64,000 bases of DNA from Cyclobacteriaceae bacterium (GCA_016786585.1 JAEUUI010000006.1:310001-374000), one strand, 5' to 3'; counted from the first letter of the stretch, positions 16,402 to 26,867 are shown. Notes: generated from the sequence alone by a model not told the origin. Numbers and translations are program-made.

Positions 16402-17217
16402 ATGATTGATCAGATAGCAGAAACCACGGAGTACATCCGTAAGCGCATTAAAGGCACACCCGAAATCGGTGTTATTTTAGGAACCGGCTTGGGAGACCTC
16501 TTTACGAAAGAAATCAAAGATCAGGTCGTTATCAACTATAACGTCATCCCCAACTTTCCTGCAGCTACCGTTGAAACGCACAAGGGGCAGTTAATTTTTG
16601 GCGAGATAAAGGGCAAGAAAGTGATTGCTATGCGTGGCCGCTTCCACTACTACGAAGGCTACAGTACCAAACAGGTTACGCTTCCGGTTCGCGTGATGAG
16701 AATGTTGGGCGTAAAGCATTTGCTGATTTCCAATGCTGCAGGCAACATGAACCTGAAATGGAAGAAAGGCGAACTGATGCTGCTGGATGATCATATTAAT
16801 TTACAACCCGATAATCCGCTGCGCGGAGAAAACTTTGAACGGTTGGGGCCGCGCTTTCCCGACATGAGTCAGCCGTATGCCAAATCGCTCAACGAAAAAC
16901 TGATTAAGATCGCAGCAAAGAAAAAGATTAAACTCAACCAGGGAGTTTATGTGTGTGTTGCCGGGCCGAACCTTGAAACTCGGGCTGAGTATCGTTTCCT
17001 GCGAAACATTGGCGGTGATGCAGTGGGAATGAGCACGGTACCGGAAGTAATTGTTGCCAATCACATGGGCCTTCCGTGCTGCGCGATTTCGGTGCTGACG
17101 GATGATGCTGACCCTGACAATCTAAAACCGGTTAACATCAAGGAGATCGTTAAGGTTGCCGGTAAAACCGAACCGAAGCTTACGGAACTTTACGTTGAGT
17201 TGATCAAACAACTGTAA
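16402..17217 (+). CDS. punA: purine-nucleoside phosphorylase (trimeric type)
   Basis: A 271-residue enzyme that splits purine nucleosides with phosphate into base and ribose 1-phosphate in nucleoside salvage. Signature motifs: VILGTGLGDL near the N-terminus, SNAAGNMN (base/phosphate site), and GPNLETRAEYRFLRNIGGDAVGM, which holds the conserved Glu and Met of the active site. Size and motifs place it in the PNP/MTAP trimeric family rather than the hexameric DeoD family. The position after the transglycosylase gene is not obviously functional. Possible promoter immediately upstream. Confidence 0.93.
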   Translation: MIDQIAETTEYIRKRIKGTPEIGVILGTGLGDLFTKEIKDQVVINYNVIPNFPAATVETHKGQLIFGEIKGKKVIAMRGRFHYYEGYSTKQVTLPVRVMRMLGVKHLLISNAAGNMNLKWKKGELMLLDDHINLQPDNPLRGENFERLGPRFPDMSQPYAKSLNEKLIKIAAKKKIKLNQGVYVCVAGPNLETRAEYRFLRNIGGDAVGMSTVPEVIVANHMGLPCCAISVLTDDADPDNLKPVNIKEIVKVAGKTEPKLTELYVELIKQL

Positions 17218-17237
17218 CGTTCTGTGTTTTCACGATC

Positions 17238-19832
17238 TTATTCGCTCTTCAATGTATCAGCAGGATTAATCCGGATGGTTTTGGCAACCTGACTGCCTAC
17301 AATCACCAGCGCAAGTGCGATCAAGCCAACCAACGGGTAAACAAAGTGTACCCATGTGATATCAATCTTGTACGCGAAATCGTGCATCCATTGACTGGAG
17401 AGATAAAATGCGGCCGGTGCAGCCAGCACAAAAGCAACAACAATCAATTGAAGGTAATATTTTGAGAATAACGTTAGTATGGCCATTGTGGATGCGCCCA
17501 ATACTTTCCTGATACCGATTTCTTTGGTGCGATTAATTACTGCCAGGCTAATGATCCCCAACAATCCCAGGCATGCAATTCCAATCGCGAGACAAGTGGA
17601 AATTGTAACCAGCCGGATCCATTGTGTATATCGTTTATATTGATTGTTGATGAAGTCATCAAAAAATGTAAATGCAAATTTGTTATCGCCAACTACCTTC
17701 TTCCATGTTTGTTCAAGCTTTGTAATGGTTCCGGGAAGGTCGGCAGGGCTAACTTTAACCAGTAGTTGGTCGCCATTTTTTCCGCCTAATTCAAAAGCAA
17801 TGGGCTTCACTTCATTTTCAAGGGATTCAAAATTAAAGTTCTCCACCACGCCCACGATCTCGTCATCCGGGCGGTTTGGCATTTTCCCAATCGCGGAAGC
17901 GGCTCCTGATTCCAGTTTCAACTGATCGGCAAACGCCCGGTTAACTACGAATCGTCTCCGAATGGTGTCTGCATGGCTTCTGGAAAAGAAGCGACCTTCA
18001 ACCAATTTGATATCCAGCAATTCAAAAAAGTCGTAGTCAACCCACGTATAGTATTCAAACGTCTGCTTACCTTCTGAGTTTACCTTGCTGGATATTCCAC
18101 CGATATCGCCAAAATCAAACGCGAGGGCCGAAATCATGATGACGTTAGGCTCGGAGGCAAGTTCGTTCCGGAAGTTTGAGATAATTTTTTCAGGCGGTAC
18201 AGCCCGATCATTTTTTGTGCTGATGGCGATTACCTGTTCTTTGTTAAAACCAAGGTCACGTGTTTGGATCATTTTCATCTGACTGTACATGATCACGGCA
18301 CAGATCAGCATCACCAGGCAGGCCGTAAATTGGAACACAATGAGCAAACCTGAGAATCGGGCTTTGTAATTTCCGCTTGTATTGCTTTTCAGGATTTTTT
18401 GCGGAACCATATGCGACAGTGCAGCAGCCGGATAGCCACCGGCCAGGATTCCGGTAAACAAAATGATAAACGCGAGCGCAGCAATCCATTTGTTTCCGGA
18501 GCCTGTAAGTGTAAGGGATCTGCCCATGAAGTCGTTAAACTCGGGAAGAATGACATAAAGCAAGAGTAAACTTACCGGAACTGATATGAGAATGATGACA
18601 ATGGATTCGCTCAAAAATTGAAAGCGAATCATTTTGCGGGTTGCTCCGATTACCTTCCGAACACCAATCTCCCGGGTTCGGGATGCCGATCCCGCCAGCG
18701 AAAGAAGCACATAGTTTAAACACGCTACGAGCAGTACCATTACGGCAATGCTGGCAAGAACATAAGATGAAGCTTTATTGCTTGTGTTGGTCCAGTTTGA
18801 TTTTGTATCAAAATGAAGTTCCGGCAAGGGCATTAATGCGAATTCCGTACGCTTGGTGTATTGTTCGTATTTGAAAGGAGGCACGTGTGTATCAGCTGTT
18901 TTTCGCAACGCAGATTTTAGCGCCTCTGCTGAAAAATCCGGCTTTCGCTGAATAAAAAGACTTCCGTAACTGCTATTCCAGCTGTCCGGTTGAGCATCTT
19001 TCCCGTAATAATTTTCATACCGTATTATAATGTGCCAATTAAATGTTGAATTTTTTGGTAGCGCCTTAAAAACCCCGGTAATGGTGAAGAGACCCTGCTT
19101 TGTTTCAATTGTTTTGCCGATTACATCCACAGTCCCAAACAGTTTTAGTGCTTTCTCGTCACTGATGATCATAGTGTTGATTGAACTCAGGGCCGACTTA
19201 AAATCTCCGGCAATAAACTCAAGCGTAAACATGCTCAGGAAGTCCTGATCAACATAGTGAACCTTTTCGGTATACTTCTCTTCACCAAGGATCAGCGTTT
19301 TATTGTATCCATTATATCGCGTAACATAATCGACCCCTGAAATCTCCTGCCGGATCGTTGAATGCAGTGCAGAAGGAACAGACGTAGACCGCTCATCAAC
19401 CTGAGGCGTCTCGTTATGAACAGGCAAAACATCAACCCGGTAGATCAAATCGCTGTTTTTGTGACCCTGATCGAACGATAATTCATCATGAACGAATAAA
19501 AATGCAAGCAGCGCGAAAGCAATGCCGAACGAAAGACCGATGATGTTAATGGAACTGAGAACCTTGCGTTTCAAAAAGCTTCTCCACGCTACTACAAAAT
19601 AATTCTGTATCATAATGGTACTGATTATTTGTTGAGGAAGTTTATTTCTAAGGATAATCCCGGGTCTGAAAAAACGTATGATATTCCAATACAATTTGCG
19701 TTTCGCTTTGCCAATGGTGAACCGTTGTTTATCGCGGTTGAATTTCTGGATCAGATCACCTTCGATTTCTTCATAAAGGTGGTCCGGACAGAACGTCCGC
19801 AAAAGCCTGAAAGCAAAAGGGAGCTTACTCAT
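17238..19832 (-). CDS. MacB/FtsX-type ABC permease with permease prefix domain (copy 1)
   Basis: An 864-residue membrane protein. Residues 1-65 are the permease prefix domain 2 (FCPDHLYEEIEGDLIQKFNRD; IRFFRPGIILRNK). Then come a transmembrane helix at about 90-110, a large extracytoplasmic MacB_PCD domain, three helices with an FtsX motif (SRTREIGVRKVIGATRK), a second MacB_PCD and a second three-helix block (NRTKEIGIRKVLGAS). This is the double-FtsX arrangement used to move lipoproteins, lipids, peptides or antibiotics, or to work as a mechanotransducer. No ATPase gene is adjacent. It follows the related permease with an 8-base overlap and a PadR regulator. Confidence 0.9.
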   Translation of the reverse strand: MSKLPFAFRLLRTFCPDHLYEEIEGDLIQKFNRDKQRFTIGKAKRKLYWNIIRFFRPGIILRNKLPQQIISTIMIQNYFVVAWRSFLKRKVLSSINIIGLSFGIAFALLAFLFVHDELSFDQGHKNSDLIYRVDVLPVHNETPQVDERSTSVPSALHSTIRQEISGVDYVTRYNGYNKTLILGEEKYTEKVHYVDQDFLSMFTLEFIAGDFKSALSSINTMIISDEKALKLFGTVDVIGKTIETKQGLFTITGVFKALPKNSTFNWHIIIRYENYYGKDAQPDSWNSSYGSLFIQRKPDFSAEALKSALRKTADTHVPPFKYEQYTKRTEFALMPLPELHFDTKSNWTNTSNKASSYVLASIAVMVLLVACLNYVLLSLAGSASRTREIGVRKVIGATRKMIRFQFLSESIVIILISVPVSLLLLYVILPEFNDFMGRSLTLTGSGNKWIAALAFIILFTGILAGGYPAAALSHMVPQKILKSNTSGNYKARFSGLLIVFQFTACLVMLICAVIMYSQMKMIQTRDLGFNKEQVIAISTKNDRAVPPEKIISNFRNELASEPNVIMISALAFDFGDIGGISSKVNSEGKQTFEYYTWVDYDFFELLDIKLVEGRFFSRSHADTIRRRFVVNRAFADQLKLESGAASAIGKMPNRPDDEIVGVVENFNFESLENEVKPIAFELGGKNGDQLLVKVSPADLPGTITKLEQTWKKVVGDNKFAFTFFDDFINNQYKRYTQWIRLVTISTCLAIGIACLGLLGIISLAVINRTKEIGIRKVLGASTMAILTLFSKYYLQLIVVAFVLAAPAAFYLSSQWMHDFAYKIDITWVHFVYPLVGLIALALVIVGSQVAKTIRINPADTLKSE

Positions 19833-22431
19833 TCCGTAAACTGTTCACCGGGTTCGCTTTAGCGGCACGGATAGTTTGAATGCTGGTGATAAGTATTGCT
19901 AACCCGATAACTGACAACGCAGCGAGGGGAATTGTGAATATCCCAATTGAAATACGGTAGGGATACGAAGAAAGCCACCAGTTCATCGCGAACCAGGCTT
20001 GCGGCCCGAAAAATAATACGGCTATTAAAATCGGTTTGACAGAAGCCCAGGTGAGCATGTTCGTGATGCTGAACACTGATGCACCCATTACTTTCCGAAT
20101 TCCGATTTCTTTTACGCGAATTTCAACGAGGTAAGTTGAAAGCCCAAGGAGGCCAAGACCGGCAATAATAATCGTAAGGAAGCTGGCGAGCACGGTAATC
20201 GTTCGGGTTGTTTCCAGGTTTGCAAACTTGCGCGCATACGATACGTCAACAAATTCATATTCGAATGGATAATCAGGATTGTATTTTTTAGCCAGATCGG
20301 CCATGATTTGAATGTTTTCCTGTGTAGAGTTCGCTGAATTCAACTTAATGTGCGCCACGCTAAAGGGCCATGATTGTTTGCAACCAAAAAGAATCACCGG
20401 CTCAACCTTATTGAACGGAGAGGTTAGGATAAAATCTTTCACCACACCGATCACGTGCCATTCTGTTCCGTTGTCTTTAATTACTTGTCCGATCGGATCG
20501 GTAAAGCCCATGGCCTTAACCGCTGCTTCGTTTAATACAGCTGCGGTAGAGTCGGTAGGGAATTTTTCCAAGTCCATATCCCGGCCACGGATAACGGTAA
20601 GGCCAACGGTAGTTGCAAAATGACTGTCTTCATAAATGCGTTCGAACAATGTCTTGTCGTTTGGATCTTTTCCTTCCCATTTAATGCCATCTGTATTGCT
20701 CCAGCGATTGGTGATCGGCGTACTGGTTTTAGTTATTGATTCGGCTGCGCCCAGTTGCAGTAATTCGTTTTTGTAGGATTCGTAATTTTTTCTAAGCGTG
20801 CCGGTGAAGTACTGGTAAACGAGGTTTTCTTTATCGTACCCGGTATCGCGATTTTGAACATAATTGATCTGTCGCTGCACAACAAAAACAGATACCATAA
20901 GGGAGATCGCGATCCCAAACTGAATAACCACCAGCGTAGCGCGTAACCAACTCTTGCCCGTGCGTGAGAGCGAAATTCCTTTCAGAATTTTTACGGGCCT
21001 GAAGGCGGAAAGATAAAGTGCCGGGTAACTGCCTGCCAGTAATCCGACTATCAGAATAAGCGACAAACCGCCAATCCAGAAATTGATGTTGCTGAACTCC
21101 AGCGTAAGGTGTTCATTAACCAGTCTGCTGAAGAACGGTAAGCCCAGGTATACTGCTGCCAGCGACAGAATTCCCGCTCCGAATGCTAACAGAATTGATT
21201 CGCATAAAAACTGGATCACCAGGGAATTTCTGAATGCACCGGTAACTTTACGAACAGCTACTTCTTTTGCTCTTCGTTGTGCACGAGCCGTGCTCAGGTT
21301 AATGAAGTTGATGCATGCAATCATCAGCAGGCAAACGCCAAGAACGCCCAGCAAGCGAATTATTTCAATTCTCCCACCCGAAGGCACACCGTTTTCAAAC
21401 TTCGAATACAACCGCATTTTGGTAAGCGGATACAGAAACACTTCGTGAACGGACGTGTCTTTTGTGTGGATCTTAATGATGTCTTTAACCTGTGCGTTAA
21501 AATTGCTGATGTCAGTGCCGGGTTTAAGCTTCACATAAGTGTAAACTGAGTTGTTTCCCCAATACGTTTCTTTTCCGTTGAACTTTTCAACAAGACTGTA
21601 CGGAATCATGTACTCAAAATGAAAGTCTGTATTGGCCGGCAGATCTTTTAATACGCCGGTTACGGTGAGGGATAAGCCATCTCCACCCTCACCGATGTAA
21701 ACCGTTTCGCCAAACGCTTCCTGATCACCGAACAGTTCGCGGGCAAATTTTTCGGTAATCACGATAGACTGCGGATTTTTAAAAGCAGTTCTGGCGTCAC
21801 CTTTAACTAAAGGAAACGAGAACATGGTGAGAAACGCTGAGTCTGCGTAAGCCCCGGTAGTTTTAACAATCCGCTTGTCGCCTCTAACAAACAAGTGCTG
21901 TTCACCCCAGGCTGTGTAGCTGATCGCGCTTTCCACATCAGTGTATTCTTCTTTTAACGTTGGTGCCAGCACACGTGCAGTAACATCCCACGAATTGATT
22001 TTGCCGTTCGCGTTAACCCGGTTCCAGGCCTTGTAGATCCGGTCCTTATCGGCATGAAACTGATCGTAGGTAAACTCATTTTGAATCCACAGGAACAGAA
22101 AAGCAAACGCGGTAATACCAAGCGCAAGGCTGAACAAGTTGATAAAAGAATAGCCCTTGTTGCGCAGCATGACGCGGAAAGCAACTTTCAAATAATTGGT
22201 AAACATGTCGAGGGAGTTTAAACGTGTGGTAGGTTTATTTCTGAGTAGTATTCCCGGTCTGAAAAACCGGATCATGTTCCAGTAGAAACGCCTGCGGGAA
22301 CGTACCTCACTGAATTTTTTCAGATCGCGCGAAAACTGCTGAATCAGGTCGCCTTCAATCTCCTCATACAGGTGATTCGGGCAAAACCATGAAAGCATTC
22401 GCAACGCGCCCCGGGGAGGATTCGCTTTCAT
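19825..22431 (-). CDS. MacB/FtsX-type ABC permease with permease prefix domain (copy 2)
   Basis: An 868-residue paralogue of the adjacent permease with the same architecture: prefix domain (CPNHLYEEIEGDLIQQFSRD; RFFRPGILLRNK), helix near 95-115, MacB_PCD, FtsX block (QRRAKEVAVRKVTGAF), MacB_PCD, FtsX block (VRVKEIGIRKVMGAS). The two copies are clearly related over their full length, pointing to a tandem duplication followed by divergence. It starts seven bases after the PadR stop codon and its stop overlaps the next start, so the three genes form an operon. It needs an ATPase partner, which is not in this window. Confidence 0.9.
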   Translation of the reverse strand: MKANPPRGALRMLSWFCPNHLYEEIEGDLIQQFSRDLKKFSEVRSRRRFYWNMIRFFRPGILLRNKPTTRLNSLDMFTNYLKVAFRVMLRNKGYSFINLFSLALGITAFAFLFLWIQNEFTYDQFHADKDRIYKAWNRVNANGKINSWDVTARVLAPTLKEEYTDVESAISYTAWGEQHLFVRGDKRIVKTTGAYADSAFLTMFSFPLVKGDARTAFKNPQSIVITEKFARELFGDQEAFGETVYIGEGGDGLSLTVTGVLKDLPANTDFHFEYMIPYSLVEKFNGKETYWGNNSVYTYVKLKPGTDISNFNAQVKDIIKIHTKDTSVHEVFLYPLTKMRLYSKFENGVPSGGRIEIIRLLGVLGVCLLMIACINFINLSTARAQRRAKEVAVRKVTGAFRNSLVIQFLCESILLAFGAGILSLAAVYLGLPFFSRLVNEHLTLEFSNINFWIGGLSLILIVGLLAGSYPALYLSAFRPVKILKGISLSRTGKSWLRATLVVIQFGIAISLMVSVFVVQRQINYVQNRDTGYDKENLVYQYFTGTLRKNYESYKNELLQLGAAESITKTSTPITNRWSNTDGIKWEGKDPNDKTLFERIYEDSHFATTVGLTVIRGRDMDLEKFPTDSTAAVLNEAAVKAMGFTDPIGQVIKDNGTEWHVIGVVKDFILTSPFNKVEPVILFGCKQSWPFSVAHIKLNSANSTQENIQIMADLAKKYNPDYPFEYEFVDVSYARKFANLETTRTITVLASFLTIIIAGLGLLGLSTYLVEIRVKEIGIRKVMGASVFSITNMLTWASVKPILIAVLFFGPQAWFAMNWWLSSYPYRISIGIFTIPLAALSVIGLAILITSIQTIRAAKANPVNSLRNE

Positions 22432-22437
22432 ACCGGC

Positions 22438-22764
22438 TTATGCGATCTGCAGTTGTGGTACAAGTTTCCAGAGATCTATTCTGGCTTCTTTCATGGCTTT
22501 GAGCATCGCCAGGCCGGAGTTCGTGATCGTGAAGATTCGTTTCTTTCTGCCACCGCGCTCGTTGGTGCCACCGCCAAACTTCGATTTGATCAAACCTTTG
22601 TCTTCTAACCGATAGAGGGTTACATGCACCGCACTCAGGTTGACTTCGCGTTTCAGTCGCGTTTCAATTTCTTCGGCAATCGCAGCTCCGTATGCATCCT
22701 CTTGCAAACCGGCCACCAACGTGAGGATGATCTCTTCAAATTCACCCAGGAATTCCTTAGCCAT
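22438..22764 (-). CDS. PadR-family transcriptional regulator
   Basis: A 108-residue winged helix-turn-helix regulator with the typical PadR sequence (EIILTLVAGLQEDAYGAAIAEEI; VTLYRLEDKGLIKSKFG; GRKKRIFTITNSGLAML). It belongs to the short PadR subfamily, which lacks a long C-terminal helix. PadR proteins usually repress the operon that encodes them and respond to a small molecule. It begins the three-gene operon with the two permeases, and a palindrome over its own promoter and start codon suggests self-control. Confidence 0.92.
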   Translation of the reverse strand: MAKEFLGEFEEIILTLVAGLQEDAYGAAIAEEIETRLKREVNLSAVHVTLYRLEDKGLIKSKFGGGTNERGGRKKRIFTITNSGLAMLKAMKEARIDLWKLVPQLQIA

Positions 22765-22795
22765 ATATATGCTTATATTTTGTTAAGCAAATATA
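22764..22795 (-). promoter_or_regulatory. promoter and palindromic operator of the padR-permease operon
   Basis: Inverted repeat, 12 bp with one mismatch (TATATATGCTTA at 22764-22775 and TAAGCAAATATA at 22784-22795), spacer of eight bases. On the minus strand the distal arm contains TATATTTG (22795 to 22788), a perfect TAnnTTTG -7 box, and the proximal arm ends on the start codon. Binding here would block RNA polymerase, so a PadR autorepression site is likely. Confidence 0.6.
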
Positions 22796-22841
22796 CGGAA
22801 ATCTTTCCTGCAGGTTTCAGGGGAAAAGGGAAGAGATGAAA

Positions 22842-23957
22842 TTAGTAGGCTTTCGCCAGATTCATGAAGATATTGGGCCAGTCGGCATCGCCATATTTCT
22901 TGCCCAGACGAACGATAATCATGTTTTTGGCCGGATTTACGTAAACAAACTGACCGAGGATGCCTTCGGCCATGTAATCTCCGGTAGCACTTGGCAGCCA
23001 CCATTGATACCGATAAAAGTTTGCCCCGGGGTCAGCAGGATTCACACGCGTTGATTCTTCAACCCATTTTTCAGAAACGATTTGTTTACCGTTCCAATTT
23101 CCTTTGTTAAGATAAAGCCTTCCGATTTTGGCAAAGTCGCGGGCTCGCGCGTTAATGCAACAGAACGTTTTTTCCAGCCCGTTTTTCTTGCGGTCGAGGC
23201 TCCAGCTTGCATCGTATTCCATACCTAACGGCTTCCAGATTTTCTCCTGTAGGTAAGCGGTAACGGTTTTTGTTTTCAATGCACGCTCCAACACTAAACC
23301 AAGTATCTGCGGACTTCCACTGACATACTCGAAGTTCTTACCGGGCTCTGACTTTAGTTTCATTTTGGTAATACTCTTGCGAAGATTACGGCCGTAGTAG
23401 AATGTAGCGGCATCCCCAAAGGGATTCACATAACTCTCGTTAAAGTCAAGTCCCGATGTCATCTGCAGAAGATGTTTCAGCGTTACTTTCTCAAACCCGT
23501 TCTTTTTCAATTCCGGAACGTAGTTGGTAACAGGCTCATCTACGGATTTGATAAATCCGTCATCAATTGCACACCCGATTAGAATTGACGTCACCGACTT
23601 CGCCATCGAAAAAGATGCTACGATGCTCTCCTGTTCATAATGGTCGAAGTACTTTTCATAAAGGATCGTATCATTTTTTATAATCAGAAACGCCACTGAC
23701 TTATTGTCCTCCAGATATCGCTCGAAGTTGACCGTGTGCTGAGTTTTATCGGTAATCGTTTTAGGAAACCGCGCCTGACTCGCCTGCTGAAATGTAAATT
23801 TTACGGAATCGTTGTGCAGCGGCCTTGATGGAAAAATCCGATAGTCAGTAATGTTTGCAAAGTTTCGGAATACGAAGCGCCCTACCTGGCAACTTGTTAT
23901 AAAGAGTATAAGGACTGACAGCACAACCGCCAGTTTTGCGAAAGAAGTAATTTTCAT
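22842..23957 (-). CDS. beta-lactamase-like serine hydrolase (class C-type fold), lipoprotein
   Basis: A 371-residue protein with a lipoprotein signal (LILFITSC, Cys about 23). The serine beta-lactamase/penicillin-binding fold is shown by SMAKS (SxxK, Ser117 and Lys120), the tyrosine motif YVS (EYVSGSP, about 205-210), and the C-terminal GILGQFVYV region that replaces KTG. This family includes esterases, D-aminopeptidases and 6-aminohexanoate-dimer hydrolases, so antibiotic resistance should not be assumed. It is likely exported and tethered to a membrane. It begins 30 bases after the uvrA stop codon and could be co-transcribed with it. Confidence 0.85.
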   Translation of the reverse strand: MKITSFAKLAVVLSVLILFITSCQVGRFVFRNFANITDYRIFPSRPLHNDSVKFTFQQASQARFPKTITDKTQHTVNFERYLEDNKSVAFLIIKNDTILYEKYFDHYEQESIVASFSMAKSVTSILIGCAIDDGFIKSVDEPVTNYVPELKKNGFEKVTLKHLLQMTSGLDFNESYVNPFGDAATFYYGRNLRKSITKMKLKSEPGKNFEYVSGSPQILGLVLERALKTKTVTAYLQEKIWKPLGMEYDASWSLDRKKNGLEKTFCCINARARDFAKIGRLYLNKGNWNGKQIVSEKWVEESTRVNPADPGANFYRYQWWLPSATGDYMAEGILGQFVYVNPAKNMIIVRLGKKYGDADWPNIFMNLAKAY

Positions 23958-23987
23958 ATAAATACAGAGACTGAAATCCGTTTAGTA

Positions 23988-26867
23988 TCAGCCGAGCTTT
24001 TCCTTCAAAAACTCAGCGGTATAGCTGCCTTTCGCTTTCTTCACCATGTCTTCCGGGGTGCCTTCAAACAACAAGTTACCGCCTTTTTTCTCTCCGCCCT
24101 CCGGTCCCAGATCAATAATCCAGTCGGCACACTTGATGATTTCGAGATTGTGCTCGATCACAATTACCGAATGGCCCTGATCGACCAAGGCATTCATTGC
24201 TTTAAGCAGTTTTGAAATGTCGTGGAAATGCAGCCCGGTTGTAGGCTCATCAAAAATGAAGAGAATGTTTCCTTCAGCTGCGTTCTTACCCAGAAACGAA
24301 GCAAGCTTCACGCGCTGCGCTTCGCCACCACTAAGTGAATTGGATGATTGGCCTAATTTTACATAGCCCAAGCCAACATCGTTCAACGGAAGTATTTTAT
24401 CGTAGACCGGCTTCTTGTCCCTAAAAAAGTCCAGCGCATCTTCAATGGTCATATCAAGCACGTCTGCGATGTTCTTGCCGTTGTATTCAACCTCAAGCGT
24501 TTCCTGCTTGAAGCGTTTACCGTGACAGCTTTCACACTCCAGGTAGATGTCGGCCATGAATTGCATTTCAACTTTGATCTCGCCTTCACCTTCGCACGTT
24601 TCGCAGCGGCCGCCTTCCACATTGAACGAAAAGTTGGAAGGCTTATAACCGCGCTGCTTAGCCAGCGGCTGATCGGCATAGAGTTGACGAATGATGTCGT
24701 ATGCCTTTACATATGAGACCGGGTTTGACCGCGAAGACTTTCCAATCGGGTTCTGATCAACAAATTCAACCTGCGTGATGCGCGATACATCGCCATCCAT
24801 CGAATCGAATTTTCCGGGAGCTTCACCCACCGATCCGCTTAAGCGGCCAATCGCTGGATACAAAATCTTTTTGATCAGGGTCGACTTGCCGGATCCGCTT
24901 ACCCCGGTAACAACGGTTAATGTTCCTAATGGAAATTTGACGGTTAGATTTTTCAGGTTGTTTTCACGTGCACCTTTAATCGTAATGTGATCCTTCCATT
25001 TGCGTCTCTTGGAAGGAACCTGGATCGTATCTCTTCCGCTCAGGTAGTTTACCGTGTGCGAGTTCGTTTTCCCGTTGAGTTGTTTGATGGACCCCTGAAA
25101 GATTAGTTCGCCACCATGCGCTCCCGCATTCGGACCGATATCGATGATCTCATCGGCTGCGCGCATGATTTCTTCTTCGTGCTCAACTACAATCACGGTA
25201 TTACCGAGATCGCGCAACGATTTCAGCACTTCAACCATGCGGGCCGTGTCTTTCGGATGCAGGCCGATGCTGGGCTCGTCCATGATATACATCGAACCCA
25301 CCAGTGCGCTTCCGAGTGAAGTGGCCAGCTTGATGCGCTGATACTCACCTCCGGATAATGTTGCCGTAACCCGGTTCAGTGTCAGGTATCCTAATCCAAC
25401 TTTCACCATGTATTCCAGACGTGATTTGATTTCTGTCAGAATCCGTTCGGAGATTTTTTTGTCGTAATCCGGAAGCTTGAGGCCAGAGAAAAATGTTAAC
25501 ACATCCTCAATCGGCATCAACACGAGATCGGTGATCGATGTATCAGCAATTTTTACATACTGCGCATCTTTCCGAAGCTTGGTACCGCGACAATCTGGGC
25601 AGGTTGTTCTTCCGCGGTAACGCGACAACATAACCCGGTATTGAATTTTGTAGGTTTTGGATTCAAGGTATTTGAAGAATGCATGAATACCTTCAAAATA
25701 CGGGTTACCATCCCAAAGCAGTTGCTGTTCTTTTTGTGAGAGTTCGTTGTAAGGGCGATGAATCGGGAAATTGAATTTGATTCCGTTTTTCAGTAGCGGT
25801 TTCACCCATTCACTCATGGCCTCTGAACGCCATGGTGCTATTGCTCCTTCGTAGACCGATAAAGATTTATCGGGTATAACAAGATCTTCATCAATCCCCA
25901 GCACTTTGCCGAAACCTTCGCACGTACGGCACGCACCAAATGGATTATTAAAGCTGAAGAAATTGACGGATGGTTCCGTGAACTGAATGCCATCGAGCTC
26001 GAACCGGTCAGAGAAATACATGGGTTTCTGACCCTCAACATGCACAAGGCATTCGTCATGCCCTTCGTAAAAGGCAGTCTGCACCGAATCTGAAATCCGG
26101 AAAACAGTATCCTCATCCTCTGCATTAACCGAAGCCCGGTCGATCAGGATTTCGATCTTATCTTTATCGGAGATTTTCTTCTTTCCCTCACCCCTTCCCC
26201 TCTCCCTCGGGAGCGGGGTGTCCGTAGGACGGGGTGAGGGACTACTCAACAAATCTTCAATAAAAAACGTCTCTTCGTTTAGCAACACCCGTGCAAAACC
26301 TTTGCTCAACAACAGGTTTAGTTCATCCTGAATTTTTTTACCCTTGGCGAGCGTTACTGGTGCGGCAATCATAATCCGGGTTCCGGCAGGAAGCTTATTG
26401 ATGGCATTCACCACATCGGTTACCGTATCGCGCTTTACTTCTTTGCCGCTGACAGGCGAATACGTTTTACCGATCCGTGCAAACAGCAATTTCAGGTAAT
26501 CGTAAATCTCCGTGCTGGTTCCTACCGTAGAGCGCGGATTGCGGGTGTTAACTTTCTGTTCAATCGCGATAGCCGGGGACACACCTTTTATATAGTCGAC
26601 ATCAGGCTTTTCCATCCGGCCCAGAAACTGGCGTGCGTACGAGCTTAAACTTTCCACATACATCCGCTGTCCTTCCGCGAAAAGCGTATCGAACGCCAGC
26701 GAGGATTTCCCGGAACCCGATAAGCCGGTGATCACCACCAGCTTGTTGCGCGGGATGGCCACGCTCAGGTTTTTGAGGTTGTTAACCCGGGCGCGTTTAA
26801 TGATGATATATTCTTTGGGATCGAGGTTATCGAGGTGAGAATCGCTACGAATCAAATCGGTGTTCAT
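23988..26867 (-). CDS. uvrA: UvrA, excinuclease ABC subunit A (with an internal repeat-derived insertion)
   Basis: A 959-residue ATPase that finds DNA damage for nucleotide-excision repair and loads UvrB. Both ABC modules are present: Walker [11 protein letters not shown] (about 48-57) and [10 protein letters not shown], each with its LSGG signature ([20 protein letters not shown]), and zinc motifs ([38 protein letters not shown]). Residues about 208-229 ([20 protein letters not shown]) are not part of normal UvrA; they are encoded by a 56-base palindromic element in the UvrB-binding region. The frame is kept, so the protein is probably functional. Confidence 0.95.
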   Translation of the reverse strand: MNTDLIRSDSHLDNLDPKEYIIIKRARVNNLKNLSVAIPRNKLVVITGLSGSGKSSLAFDTLFAEGQRMYVESLSSYARQFLGRMEKPDVDYIKGVSPAIAIEQKVNTRNPRSTVGTSTEIYDYLKLLFARIGKTYSPVSGKEVKRDTVTDVVNAINKLPAGTRIMIAAPVTLAKGKKIQDELNLLLSKGFARVLLNEETFFIEDLLSSPSPRPTDTPLPRERGRGEGKKKISDKDKIEILIDRASVNAEDEDTVFRISDSVQTAFYEGHDECLVHVEGQKPMYFSDRFELDGIQFTEPSVNFFSFNNPFGACRTCEGFGKVLGIDEDLVIPDKSLSVYEGAIAPWRSEAMSEWVKPLLKNGIKFNFPIHRPYNELSQKEQQLLWDGNPYFEGIHAFFKYLESKTYKIQYRVMLSRYRGRTTCPDCRGTKLRKDAQYVKIADTSITDLVLMPIEDVLTFFSGLKLPDYDKKISERILTEIKSRLEYMVKVGLGYLTLNRVTATLSGGEYQRIKLATSLGSALVGSMYIMDEPSIGLHPKDTARMVEVLKSLRDLGNTVIVVEHEEEIMRAADEIIDIGPNAGAHGGELIFQGSIKQLNGKTNSHTVNYLSGRDTIQVPSKRRKWKDHITIKGARENNLKNLTVKFPLGTLTVVTGVSGSGKSTLIKKILYPAIGRLSGSVGEAPGKFDSMDGDVSRITQVEFVDQNPIGKSSRSNPVSYVKAYDIIRQLYADQPLAKQRGYKPSNFSFNVEGGRCETCEGEGEIKVEMQFMADIYLECESCHGKRFKQETLEVEYNGKNIADVLDMTIEDALDFFRDKKPVYDKILPLNDVGLGYVKLGQSSNSLSGGEAQRVKLASFLGKNAAEGNILFIFDEPTTGLHFHDISKLLKAMNALVDQGHSVIVIEHNLEIIKCADWIIDLGPEGGEKKGGNLLFEGTPEDMVKKAKGSYTAEFLKEKLG
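26185..26240. repeat. 56-bp palindromic repeat element inside uvrA
   Basis: Perfect 10-bp terminal inverted repeats (CCCTCACCCC at 26185-26194 and GGGGTGAGGG at 26231-26240) and internal inverted sequences such as CTCCC/GGGAG (26203-26214) mark a stem-loop element. Its C-rich and G-rich composition differs from the surrounding gene. REP-like elements of this kind usually sit between genes; here it lies in frame within a gene. Confidence 0.8.

Noticed and set aside
22842-23957. antibiotic-resistance beta-lactamase
   Set aside because: The SxxK and YxS motifs are shared with esterases and peptidases; the KTG triad is not clear, so resistance is not supported.
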